From NCBI RefSeq assembly GCF_002409645.1, contig NZ_DHNR01000031.1:1-64000 (forward strand): a stretch of DNA of 64,000 nt, in the 5' to 3' direction. The notes under the pieces were generated by a model. That model ran no database searches. It had not been told where the DNA came from and was given only the letters and a program-made list of their open reading frames with translations. Below, piece after piece: positions 55,256 to 63,446 of this stretch; the first letter of the stretch is position 1, and each line of letters starts with the position of its first letter. This stretch comes from Acetobacter sp. UBA5411. GTDB lineage: Bacteria > Pseudomonadota > Alphaproteobacteria > Acetobacterales > Acetobacteraceae. The translations under genes and the position numbers were made by a program.

Positions 55256-55561
55256 TCAGGGTTTGGTCTGTTTGACATCAAGGCCAAGGTTTTCCGCAAC
55301 TTCTGAACGATCCTTGGTGGCGGGAACCATGATTGCTTTTCTGTCGGGTTGATAGGCGCTGGCGTTCCATCCCCGCGCCTGCCCCACGGCGCTGACAATG
55401 TGATAAATGTTGATCCAGCGGGATTCTTTTGACGGGGGCTTCCAGAAGCGCATGATCAGCGCGCAGGTGGCAATGATAAAGGAAATGATTGCGGTTGTAG
55501 TGGCGAGGTAGGAAGGCGGTATGAATTGTAATACGTTATTGATAAGTGTTGTTATATCCAT
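55256..55561 (-). CDS. Small membrane protein, holin-like
   Basis: A 101-aa protein with one clear membrane helix (about 18-38, LATTTAIISFIIATCALIMRF) and a charged C-terminal half. Size, topology and a WINIYHIVSAVGQARGW segment recall phage holin-like proteins. It is the last of three minus-strand genes with phage character. No lysin gene accompanies it in the window, so lysis function is doubtful. Confidence 0.5.
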   Translation of the reverse strand: MDITTLINNVLQFIPPSYLATTTAIISFIIATCALIMRFWKPPSKESRWINIYHIVSAVGQARGWNASAYQPDRKAIMVPATKDRSEVAENLGLDVKQTKP

Positions 55562-55575
55562 AAATTTTTTCTTTT

Positions 55576-56100
55576 TTAGAGTCCGCCATAAATCGTTTTT
55601 CCACCATTGTCAGTGATATAGGAAATGATGGTGGTGGCTCCTGCTTCGAGACTGACATCAGGCTTTGCGCCATCCTTGTAATGGGCGGCAGGTAAAGAGA
55701 CAGCAATTCCACCTCCGGCAGGTTGATGAACAATCAGGGTAAGACGTTGCAGAACGCCCGCTGTTCCACCAATCAAAGACAGGGTGAGTGGCATATTTGG
55801 TGTGATATCGTAGGTAATGTCACCCTGTTCGGCGAACTTAATCTGCAGGAGACTCCCGGGGTTTGTAATGGTTTTTACGGGCGTGGGCGTAGTGTCTGTT
55901 GTGCCTGAAGAAGAGCCTGATCCTGACTGAACGATCAATCCTGTTGTCGGCGTTGTTGCGTTATTTTTGGCGAACTCGCGGGGATCCATGCCATTTTCAG
56001 GAAAGAGCGGAAACCTGTTTGCTGTATCATTACGGTAACTGTCGGACATGAAGGAAAGTGTCTTTTGTCTTTGAAGGATTTCAGAGAAAATCCCGTTCAT
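55576..56100 (-). CDS. Hypothetical phage-like structural protein
   Basis: A 174-aa protein I do not recognise. The N-terminal part is polar, then comes a low-complexity SGSGSSSGTTDTTPTP linker and a C-terminal beta-rich region ending in DNGGKTIYGGL. There is no signal peptide or membrane helix. The layout (head, Ser/Thr linker, beta domain) resembles small phage tail or capsid decoration proteins. Neighbours on both sides also look phage-derived. Confidence 0.5.
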   Translation of the reverse strand: MNGIFSEILQRQKTLSFMSDSYRNDTANRFPLFPENGMDPREFAKNNATTPTTGLIVQSGSGSSSGTTDTTPTPVKTITNPGSLLQIKFAEQGDITYDITPNMPLTLSLIGGTAGVLQRLTLIVHQPAGGGIAVSLPAAHYKDGAKPDVSLEAGATTIISYITDNGGKTIYGGL

Positions 56101-56128
56101 TTTTAATCATGAAACGGGATTGTATATT

Positions 56129-56722
56129 CTAGTTTTTTACGGAAATTGATAGAAGATTTGCATTCAGCCAGAGAGATGTTCCATCTCCGGGATCGGAAGT
56201 GGGCAATCCCTGCATCAACTGGGACAGGACCTGATTGAGCTGGGATAATGTAAGTGTGGCGCTACCGGAACTTGATGTCGAAGTGCTGCCTGCCATGGCA
56301 GGAGCCATTACACCGGCAGAAACAGAGATGGGTTGACGGGCGATAAGACCGGTTCCGTTCTCCGTTGTTCCGATCTGTTCATTTGTTGAGAAAAATCCTT
56401 CCCGTTGAATCAGTAATGATAAATATTCAGCGGGTACAGAATAAGTTTGTCCTACACTGACAGTACGGGGGGAAACTGCCCAGGCGACAAGAGGTTCGGA
56501 AGTCGATGTATTGTCAGCGTAAAGAGCCAGAGCGGTTACACAGCCCCAGGATGTGGTCGCATAACCAAAGCTGCAGGACTGGGAAACAGACAGTGTACGT
56601 CGTCCGTCGCCAAGCGGCGTAAAGGCTATGGCCTGTCTGGCGTACCCTCCGCCCGTGGCCTCCATGGCGACAGCAGCCGGACCGGTTACCAGAAGACCCA
56701 GATATCCCTTGAAAAATGCCAA
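56129..56722 (-). CDS. Hypothetical phage tail-fibre-like protein
   Basis: A protein of about 197 aa from a TTG at 56722; no in-frame ATG lies upstream before the frame closes. It starts MAFFKGYLGLLVTG and continues with beta-rich sequence rich in Ser, Thr and Gly, a SGSTSTSSSGSATLTLSQLNQVL linker region, and a short end. No family was recognised with certainty; composition suggests a phage tail or fibre component. The weak start and the missing head genes hint at a remnant. Confidence 0.5.
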   Translation of the reverse strand: MAFFKGYLGLLVTGPAAVAMEATGGGYARQAIAFTPLGDGRRTLSVSQSCSFGYATTSWGCVTALALYADNTSTSEPLVAWAVSPRTVSVGQTYSVPAEYLSLLIQREGFFSTNEQIGTTENGTGLIARQPISVSAGVMAPAMAGSTSTSSSGSATLTLSQLNQVLSQLMQGLPTSDPGDGTSLWLNANLLSISVKN

Positions 56723-56769
56723 TGATTTTCTCTTTATGTATTCGGGAGCAATATGCTCATGATTTTTTG

Positions 56770-56880
56770 TCAGATGATTATGAACGTCCCCACATAGGCA
56801 TAGGAAGCGACCTGATCGCGCCAACGGTCGGTCAACGTCGTTACAGGTGTCGCTGTATTTTGGGAGCTGGAAAGAAGCAT
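56770..56880 (-). pseudogene. Short phage-like coding remnant
   Basis: A 36-codon frame that reads MLLSSSQNTATPVTTLTDRW and continues to FIII. It lies directly upstream of the tail-fibre-like gene on the same strand and has no clear ribosome site. It may be the broken start of a former phage gene or a chance frame. Confidence 0.25.
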
Positions 56881-56927
56881 AATTTTGCTATTGGATGCGT
56901 CGCCACACATGTGCTTACAACAACATC

Positions 56928-57656
56928 ATGACCAGAGACCCCAAGCTGATCCAGTCTGTTGAACGGGCCGCCGTCATACTGGAGATCATCGCGCAGCAGG
57001 GTGGTGCCGCTCCACTCAGACAGATCGCCGCTCTGGCGGGTATCCGCAAAACGACCGCGCATAACATTCTGCAAACGCTGAACAGCCTTGGTTATGTAAG
57101 GCGTCGTTCCGGGGACATGCGGTATTATCTGGGTAGCCGTATCCTGAATCTGGCGCGTATCGCGGGAAATGACAGCGCTACACGCGCGAAATTAAGACCC
57201 GTTCTGGAAACCATCGCACACAAAACCGATCATACCGTCTGGCTCGCTGTACCAAGCGGTGACGAGGCAGCTTATCTCGACATCGTGGATTTCAGAAATC
57301 CGGACAAGGCCTCTGTGCATGCACCCTTTCGGGAAAAGCTGAAAGGCTCCGCAGTAGGGCTGGTCTTTCTGGCGTTTATTCCCGGCATGGCCAGACGTCT
57401 GGCCCACTCTCTCACCGATGCTGCCACCTCCTCTGCTATCGAGGAAATCGAAGCTGTGCGTGCCAGAGGCTATGCGCTGGATATGGAAAACTATCATCCC
57501 GGTATCCACGGTGTCGCCATTCCCTGGCGGGAGAATGGCGAGGTGCTGGCTAGCCTGTGTGTCACCGGCCCCGCTGCCGAGCTACCACAGCAGAAGCTGG
57601 TGCAGACGGCGTGGATGATGATGAAGCTTCAGACCGATTCCGTTCAACCATGTTGA
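56928..57656 (+). CDS. IclR-family transcriptional regulator
   Basis: A 242-aa regulator. An N-terminal winged helix (PKLIQSVERAAVILEIIAQQ, then AALAGIRKTTAHNILQTL) is followed by the IclR effector domain with SAVGLVFLAF and GIHGVAIPWRENGEV. IclR proteins usually control catabolic genes in response to small acids. The adjacent GlcG-like and MFS genes on the same strand are likely targets. ATG 56928 is preferred; the frame extends 11 codons upstream. Confidence 0.9.
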   Translation: MTRDPKLIQSVERAAVILEIIAQQGGAAPLRQIAALAGIRKTTAHNILQTLNSLGYVRRRSGDMRYYLGSRILNLARIAGNDSATRAKLRPVLETIAHKTDHTVWLAVPSGDEAAYLDIVDFRNPDKASVHAPFREKLKGSAVGLVFLAFIPGMARRLAHSLTDAATSSAIEEIEAVRARGYALDMENYHPGIHGVAIPWRENGEVLASLCVTGPAAELPQQKLVQTAWMMMKLQTDSVQPC

Positions 57657-57743
57657 ATAAATCTGAATTTCACGGTCTACCATATTCCATTGTGGGCCAA
57701 CCGCCTTAGCCTGCGGATTTTTCCGTACGATTGAGGATGTCCG

Positions 57744-58145
57744 ATGAAACTCTCTGTTGCCTCCGCCATGATCGAGGCTGCCCTTGCCGAGGCTGAAAAG
57801 CTGAAAGTGGCGGTCTGCATCACTGTTGTGGATGCCGCCGCATGGCCCGTGGCTTTCGTTCGCATGGATGGCGCGCCACTCGGGGTAATTGATGTCAGCA
57901 GCAAAAAGGCGAAGACGGCCGTTTTGTTCCACATGGACAGCGAAGCGTTCGCCAAGGTCGCTCACCCTAATGGTGAAGCCTATTCACTCGAAAACACGAA
58001 TGGCGGTCTCACCAGTTTCGGTGGTGGTTTGCTTCTGAAAACTGCGGATGGTGCAATCGCGGGAGCCATTGGTGTCTCGGGGGCCAGCACCGAGGATGAT
58101 ATTGCTATTGGCCGTATCGCCGCCCGTGTGCTTACACCTGCCTGA
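57744..58145 (+). CDS. GlcG/HbpS family protein
   Basis: A 133-aa protein of the GlcG/HbpS (DUF336) family: AMIEAALAEAEKLKVAVCI at the start, MDGAPLGVIDVSSKKAKTA in the middle and GAIGVSGASTEDDIAIGR near the end. Some members bind heme; others lie in glycolate or diol operons with unknown function. Here it sits between an IclR regulator and an MFS exporter, without heme genes. Confidence 0.9.
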   Translation: MKLSVASAMIEAALAEAEKLKVAVCITVVDAAAWPVAFVRMDGAPLGVIDVSSKKAKTAVLFHMDSEAFAKVAHPNGEAYSLENTNGGLTSFGGGLLLKTADGAIAGAIGVSGASTEDDIAIGRIAARVLTPA

Positions 58146-58190
58146 TCACAAGCGTCCTGTTTCCCTGACAGGCTTATACCCGGATCTTTC

Positions 58191-59423
58191 ATGACGACAG
58201 ATATTGCTCCAGCGGCTGCACCGGCCGAGTTCGCCCCCGTGCCGGTCCAGCCACCACATGGTCGCGCCGCTGCTTTCCTTGTTCTGACTTTCGGCACATT
58301 TGTGGTCGGTACAGGTGAGTTCGCCATCATGGGGATGTTGCCCGAGTTTGCGGCCTCGCTGAAACTTTCGACCGCCGACGCGGGTTACGCCATTACGGCG
58401 TATGCCCTCGGCGTGGTGATCGGCGCGCCGCTGATCACTATCATGGGGGCACGATTGTCACGGCGTGAACTGCTGCTGCTGCTGCTCTATGTGCTGTTCT
58501 GTGGTGGCAACCTGCTCAGCATTGTCATGCCGACCGCAGGGCTGATCGAGATCGGGCGATTCATTACCGGCCTCCCACACGGCGCGCTGTTCGGCATCTC
58601 CGCACTTGTTGCGGCGTCGATGGTCGATCATTCCCGGCGGGGCTGGGCGGTCGGCAGGGTCCTGTCCGGCATCGCCATCGCCACACTGGTCGGTGCGCCT
58701 TTCTCGACCTTTGCCGCCGATCATTTCGGCTGGCGTGTGTCCTACCTGATCATCGGCCTGTGTGGTCTGATCACCTTCGCAGGCGTCTGGCGCTACATCC
58801 CTGCGGACAAACCCAACCGCAAGAACTCCCCGCTGAAGGAAGTGACGGCCCTGTTCAATACACAGGTTCTGCTGACGCTGCTCACTGCCGCTGTAGGTTT
58901 TGGTGGCATGTTCACCATCTATACTTATCTCACCAGCGTTCTTCAGAATGTGACCCATGTGCCTGAATGGGAAATCATGACGTTCATGATCGTCTGGGGT
59001 GCGGGTATGCTTGCAGGTGCAAATGTCGGAGCTTGGCTGGTTGACCGCAACCTCTCGCTGGCCGCTATTCTGGCGCTCTCGGGAAGTGCGGTCGGGATGC
59101 TGGTGTTTCCGTTCGTGCTGCACAACCCGGCATTGCTTATGATCGATGTATTCCTGATCCCGACTTTTGTGAATGCTCTCGGTCCGGCTCTTCAGACCCG
59201 GCTCATGGACTTTGCCGGAGACGCCCAGACTCTCGCTGCGTCACTCAACCATTCGGCGTTCAATGTCGCCAACGCTATGGGGGCCTCGCTGGGGAGTGCG
59301 CTGCTTGCGGCCCAGTACAGCTACGGCTCTCTCGGTATCGGAGCGGCCCTGCTGTCTGTCGGAGGTCTGGTGGTTTATCTTCTGGCGCTTGCTCTTCTGA
59401 AGCGGTCTCTGATTCCTGCCTGA
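58191..59423 (+). CDS. DHA1-family MFS transporter (AraJ-like)
   Basis: A 410-aa transporter with 12 predicted helices. The first helix TFVVGTGEFAIMGMLPEF is typical of the AraJ/NepI/YdhP group of sugar or nucleoside efflux pumps, and motif A follows the second helix as GARLSRRELLLL. A weak hydrophilic N-terminus of 25 residues precedes it. The substrate is not known. A terminator follows the stop. Confidence 0.9.
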   Translation: MTTDIAPAAAPAEFAPVPVQPPHGRAAAFLVLTFGTFVVGTGEFAIMGMLPEFAASLKLSTADAGYAITAYALGVVIGAPLITIMGARLSRRELLLLLLYVLFCGGNLLSIVMPTAGLIEIGRFITGLPHGALFGISALVAASMVDHSRRGWAVGRVLSGIAIATLVGAPFSTFAADHFGWRVSYLIIGLCGLITFAGVWRYIPADKPNRKNSPLKEVTALFNTQVLLTLLTAAVGFGGMFTIYTYLTSVLQNVTHVPEWEIMTFMIVWGAGMLAGANVGAWLVDRNLSLAAILALSGSAVGMLVFPFVLHNPALLMIDVFLIPTFVNALGPALQTRLMDFAGDAQTLAASLNHSAFNVANAMGASLGSALLAAQYSYGSLGIGAALLSVGGLVVYLLALALLKRSLIPA

Positions 59424-59448
59424 TTGCTATTGATGATTGACCTGTTTG

Positions 59449-59478
59449 ACCCGGGAGCCATCGGCTTCCGGGTTTTTT
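59449..59478 (+). terminator. Rho-independent terminator after the MFS gene
   Basis: Stem ACCCGGGAGCC with GGCTTCCGGGT, three-base loop, then six T residues. Confidence 0.9.
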
Positions 59479-60199
59479 CATGAGCAGGTCTCAATCATCG
59501 CCTGTAGTGGTGAAAAAACTGCTCCTGTCAGGGTAGGGATTTCGGTCTCTCGCTTTGCTCGTCAGTTTGCGTCTGTAGAGCATCGTCTATGAACCTTTGT
59601 GGCCCCTTATTCCCCGATACGACAAAAGTCTGCCTTTCGCCGCCAGCCTTTTCAGAACTGGAACAGAGAATAACGGCTTGAGGTACGCTTTCTGAGGTGT
59701 GCCGTCAGTTAATCCGGGTGACAGCTAAGACGAGTTGAATGTTGCGTGTTGCTATGCGGATGAACAATTCAGTCTGGCACAAAAGCATCTGATTTTAATG
59801 CAGCGAAAAGCTGGTTTTCTCCTGGAGGGATGACTGCTGTCATCTGCCTGTTCCTGAAGCATTATGGACGGCGCAGTGTCATATCCTTGCCAGCGATTAA
59901 AGGCTTCTGGATCGACTTTATCCGGCCAAGTAACTGCGATCATGACTCGTTGTTTCGAAATTGTAATTTAATGCGAAATATAAATTACAATTTCGAAAAA
60001 TTCCTTCAACCTCAATGTGCTTGCGCTTTAAAATTACGACGTATTACCAAATTCTTAACGTGACCTTTTAAAAACCATAATATAAAACGAAAATTATCAA
60101 CTGGAGCATGTCACCCCGACGTGACAGCAACGAAATCCATGCCGGGAAACCTCTGGTCAGCCCGTCTGGTGGACGATCATAAAACTATAAGGGAATGGA
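59479..60199. other. Gene-poor region before the second Hint gene
   Basis: About 720 bases without a supported gene. A 63-codon minus-strand frame (59752-59943, starting MIAVTWPDKVDPEAFNRWQG) reads like ordinary coding sequence at its start but matches nothing I know; it could be a remnant. To its right lies a perfect 18-bp inverted repeat. The part after 60050 becomes AT-rich and probably holds the promoter of the Hint gene. Confidence 0.5.
59953..59998. repeat. Perfect 18-bp inverted repeat
   Basis: Arms TTTCGAAATTGTAATTTA (59953-59970) and its exact complement (59981-59998) flank the 10-base spacer ATGCGAAATA. Each arm starts or ends with the palindrome TTTCGAAA. No T run follows, so it is not a standard terminator. 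Confidence 0.9.
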
Positions 60200-61927
60200 A
60201 TGGCCACAGTAATCTGGACTGGCGCAGCAAGCAACGACTGGACCGTTTCGGACAACTGGCAGGGTAGCAGCTGGAATGGGAATAATGTCCCCCAGAGTTA
60301 TGACTCTGTGGTGTTCAATGAAGGGGCGAATGTCGTTCTGTCGCAGGATGCGTCTGTAGGCGGTATTACTGTGAATGGAGCAGCAACTCTTTCATCGGAT
60401 GGACAATCGCTCGACAATGGCAATTACAGCCTTTCCCTTTCACAAGGCGCTGTGCTGACCCTGAGCGATATCACGCTGACGACGAAGGAAATAGCTGGTG
60501 ATCCTGCCAATGCCACCATCGTTCTGAAAGAAGCCGACCTGACTCTTCAGTATGGAAATACACTGAAGGGAACAGTCATCTTCAATGATGTAAGTAATGC
60601 TGACGGCAGTATCAGTGGTTCAACCCTCAATGTTGTTTATTATGATAGTAGCAATACCTCCAGTGCTACCATGAAGAATTTCAGCAATTACGATAAAATA
60701 ATCATCTCAGGAAACGAACCGGACAATGTCCATCTCGTTCTAAACAGTGATGGTGTTACCTACAGTTTGCAGGGCACGCTCTGGGGAGCCACGCAGACGC
60801 TTTTCAACAATATCAGTCTGGCGGCAGGCGTAACGCCGAGTGATTTCACCTATACACAAAACAACGATGGCACCTACACATTTGCCTGCTTCCTTGCTGA
60901 TTCCATGATCCTTACACCGCAGGGAGACGTGCCTGTTCAGGATATCCTGATTGGTGATGAGGTTATGGCAATGGTCAACGGCCTTCCTGAAATCAGGAAG
61001 GTTGTCTGGGCTGGTGTCACGCATGTTTCCGTACGCGCCGATCTCCCGGATGATCAGGCCGGCTATCCAGTGCGTATTCTGAAAGGGGCGTTCAGACAGA
61101 ATGTACCCTGGAAAGACATGCTGATTACGTCAGAACATTGTCTTTATCTTGAAGGCCGATTCATTCCGGCCCGTCTGCTCGTCAATGGTCGTTCGATCTT
61201 CTACGACAGGACAATCACGTCCTATGATTACTATCACGTGGAGACAGAGCAGCACTCGATCCTGTCGGCTGACGGTGTGCTGACGGAAAGTTATCTTGAT
61301 ACCGGTAACCGTTCTTCTTTTAGACAGTCCGGCACAGTGGCAGCTCTACCGATATCGCGTGCCCTGTCATGGGAAAATGACGCCGCTGCTCCGCTGGAAG
61401 TCAATCCGTCCTTTACCTCGCCCCTGTTCCATCAGATTGAAACGCGCGCCGTGCATAATGGATTGGACAATCGCACGCCTCGTTCCGAGACAACAACCGA
61501 TCCACAACTGCGTTTGATGACCGATGACGGCACCCTCATTCCTCTTGAGCGACAGACCGGCCAGTTTGCGTTCTTTGTCATTCCTGCGGGTGTAAGATCG
61601 GTCCGTCTTCTTTCCCGCTCAAGCCGTCCGCATGATGCCGTTGGGGCTTATGTCGATGACCGACGCTCGCTCGGCGTGCAGGTTGGACGCATTGTGGTGT
61701 CTCAGGGCAAGAGCAACCATGTTCTTACACGCCATCACCAGAGCGATCCTCTGGATGGCTGGTTTCCATCTGAATCTTCTGGTGCACGTTGGACTACCGG
61801 AAATGCCGCATTGTCGCTTGAAGACATTGACCCGACAAAAGAAGGACTTCTGGCGGTCGAAATTCTCTCGGCAGGACCGTATATTATTGAAAGCACGTCT
61901 GTTCTCTCGGAGAAGCAGACAGCCTGA
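60200..61927 (+). CDS. Repeat protein with Hint domain (second copy)
   Basis: A 575-aa acidic protein without a signal peptide. It starts MATVIWTGAASNDWTVSDNW, a motif seen at the head of many secreted beta-helix proteins, continues with beta-helical repeats to about residue 230, then a Hint domain opening with CFLADSMILTPQGDVPVQDI and carrying the histidine in MLITSEHCLYLEGRFIPARL. About 190 further residues follow. It shares this architecture with the larger protein at 32223-35363, but with a much shorter repeat region. Surface function is inferred from the family. Confidence 0.85.
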   Translation: MATVIWTGAASNDWTVSDNWQGSSWNGNNVPQSYDSVVFNEGANVVLSQDASVGGITVNGAATLSSDGQSLDNGNYSLSLSQGAVLTLSDITLTTKEIAGDPANATIVLKEADLTLQYGNTLKGTVIFNDVSNADGSISGSTLNVVYYDSSNTSSATMKNFSNYDKIIISGNEPDNVHLVLNSDGVTYSLQGTLWGATQTLFNNISLAAGVTPSDFTYTQNNDGTYTFACFLADSMILTPQGDVPVQDILIGDEVMAMVNGLPEIRKVVWAGVTHVSVRADLPDDQAGYPVRILKGAFRQNVPWKDMLITSEHCLYLEGRFIPARLLVNGRSIFYDRTITSYDYYHVETEQHSILSADGVLTESYLDTGNRSSFRQSGTVAALPISRALSWENDAAAPLEVNPSFTSPLFHQIETRAVHNGLDNRTPRSETTTDPQLRLMTDDGTLIPLERQTGQFAFFVIPAGVRSVRLLSRSSRPHDAVGAYVDDRRSLGVQVGRIVVSQGKSNHVLTRHHQSDPLDGWFPSESSGARWTTGNAALSLEDIDPTKEGLLAVEILSAGPYIIESTSVLSEKQTA

Positions 61928-62032
61928 TCTGGCGGAAAGATCAGAATTCTTCGTGTTCTGAAAGAAGAAAATAAAAGGCTGTTTGTTAGAGGAAAAACAC
62001 GTTGCCAGACCAAATGGCTTCGCAGAAGTGAC

Positions 62033-62063
62033 AAAAGTTTTTGGTTCTTTTTTCAAAAAGAAT
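62033..62063 (+). repeat. AAGTTTTTGG palindromic repeat, half copy
   Basis: AAAAGTTTTTGG followed by the hairpin TTCTTTTTTC-AAAAAGAA. It matches one outer arm and one hairpin of the full copies, and lies about 105 bases after the second Hint gene. Confidence 0.65.
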
Positions 62064-62112
62064 AGAAAACCATTCCTCATTCACGTCCGATGCAACGAGA
62101 AAAGCAGAAAAT

Positions 62113-62143
62113 GCCCTGATCTGAAAAAGATCAGGGCGTTTTT
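62113..62143 (+). terminator. Rho-independent terminator after the second Hint gene
   Basis: GCCCTGATC pairs with GATCAGGGC, followed by GTTTTTG on the plus strand. The stop codon of the convergent aminotransferase gene lies inside the right arm. Confidence 0.8.
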
Positions 62144-63282
62144 GCCTCTACCGTCCGCTCAATAAACCACGGCGTCATCCGGCGAATGGCCTCTCTGATC
62201 CGGTCCGTCGACACGGCGAAACTGAAGCGGATGAAGTGCTTCCCGTCCATTGGATCGAAGTCGATACCGGGAGCCGTCGCCACGCCGGTCTCCTCCAGCA
62301 GTCGGGTGCAGAAGGCGAGACTGTCATCCGTCAGATGACCGATATCGGCGTAGATGTAGAAAGCGCCATCGGGTGGGGCGATATGCCGCAATCCCCAGAC
62401 GGGCAGAGCTTCAAGCAACAGATCCCGATTGTGCCGATAGGTTTCCAGATGACCGTCAAGTTCATCGCGGCAATCGAACGCCACCAGAGCCGCATGCTGA
62501 CTCAGTGAGGATGGCGTGAGAAACATGTTGCCCATCCGCGCCTTTACAGCGTCGATCCGGTCTTCAGGCGCGACAAGCCAGCCGAGCCGCCACGGCGCCA
62601 TGCTGAAATATTTGGAGAAGCTGTTCACCACCAGTGCAGTGTCGTCATATTCGAGAACGCTGTGCGCTGGTTCTCCAAAACTCAGGCCATGATAGATTTC
62701 ATCGGAGATGATGCGGATACCCCGCGCACGGCAGACCTCCACGATCGCGGACAGTTCCTCTGGCGACAGGATGGTGCCGGTCGGGTTGGCGGGACTGGCG
62801 ATGATCAGCCCATCCGGTGCCGGAGACAGGGCGGCGATAGCCTCTGCCGTCAACTGGAAGCGCACCGACTCACCACAGGAAAGCTCGACGGCTTCCATGT
62901 GAAGCGCGCGGAGTGTGTTGCGGTAGGCCACATAACCCGGTCTTGCCAGCGCCACCCGCATGCCCGGCACGAAGCAGCTTGTCAGGGCTAGCACGAGCGC
63001 AACCGAAGCTCCCGCAGTCAGCGTGATCTGCTCGGGCTTTACCGTCACGCCGTAGCTGTCGGCATAATGCCGGGCAATCCGTTCCTTGAGCGGCTCGCTC
63101 TCCCAGTAGCCCATCGGATCGGTGTCCAGCACATGATGCGCCCGGGCTACCGCCGCTTTCGGCGCACTGGTCGAGGGCTGTCCGAACTCCATGTGAATGA
63201 TGCTTCGACCGTCCGCCGCAAGACGATGCGCCAGCGTGCTGAGCGTCACGGTGTGAAACGGATCAATCTCGGGAACAGTCAT
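62131..63282 (-). CDS. Class I/II PLP-dependent aminotransferase
   Basis: A 383-aa aspartate-aminotransferase-fold enzyme. The PLP lysine is in VVNSFSKYFSMAPWRLGW, and the PLP-contacting ASPANPTGTILSPEE and ISDEIYHGLSFG segments are intact. The N-terminal MEFGQPSTSAPKAAV is typical of the subfamily. The amino acid specificity cannot be told. I chose ATG 63282; the frame extends 37 codons further, but the added part overlaps the promoter zone of the divergent transporter. Confidence 0.9.
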   Translation of the reverse strand: MTVPEIDPFHTVTLSTLAHRLAADGRSIIHMEFGQPSTSAPKAAVARAHHVLDTDPMGYWESEPLKERIARHYADSYGVTVKPEQITLTAGASVALVLALTSCFVPGMRVALARPGYVAYRNTLRALHMEAVELSCGESVRFQLTAEAIAALSPAPDGLIIASPANPTGTILSPEELSAIVEVCRARGIRIISDEIYHGLSFGEPAHSVLEYDDTALVVNSFSKYFSMAPWRLGWLVAPEDRIDAVKARMGNMFLTPSSLSQHAALVAFDCRDELDGHLETYRHNRDLLLEALPVWGLRHIAPPDGAFYIYADIGHLTDDSLAFCTRLLEETGVATAPGIDFDPMDGKHFIRFSFAVSTDRIREAIRRMTPWFIERTVEAKTP

Positions 63283-63390
63283 CAACACGGTCCGGAAGGT
63301 TGCGGGAGGGCATCCATCCTGCCCGAAACTCTTTGTTCCGACCATGCCTTGCAGGAAGTGATGGATATTTCCTGATGCAATCCTGTATAG

Positions 63391-63406
63391 CATAATGCAT
63401 ATTATG
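63391..63406. promoter_or_regulatory. Possible metal-responsive operator upstream of mntH
   Basis: The inverted repeat CATAAT-GCAT-ATTATG sits 41 bases before the preferred mntH start, close to where a -10 element would be. Its shape recalls operators of manganese-sensing Mur or MntR, though no strict consensus match is claimed. Confidence 0.35.
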
Positions 63407-63446
63407 AGTGCGCCCCCGCTCTCACCAAGCAGATCAGAGACCGAAC

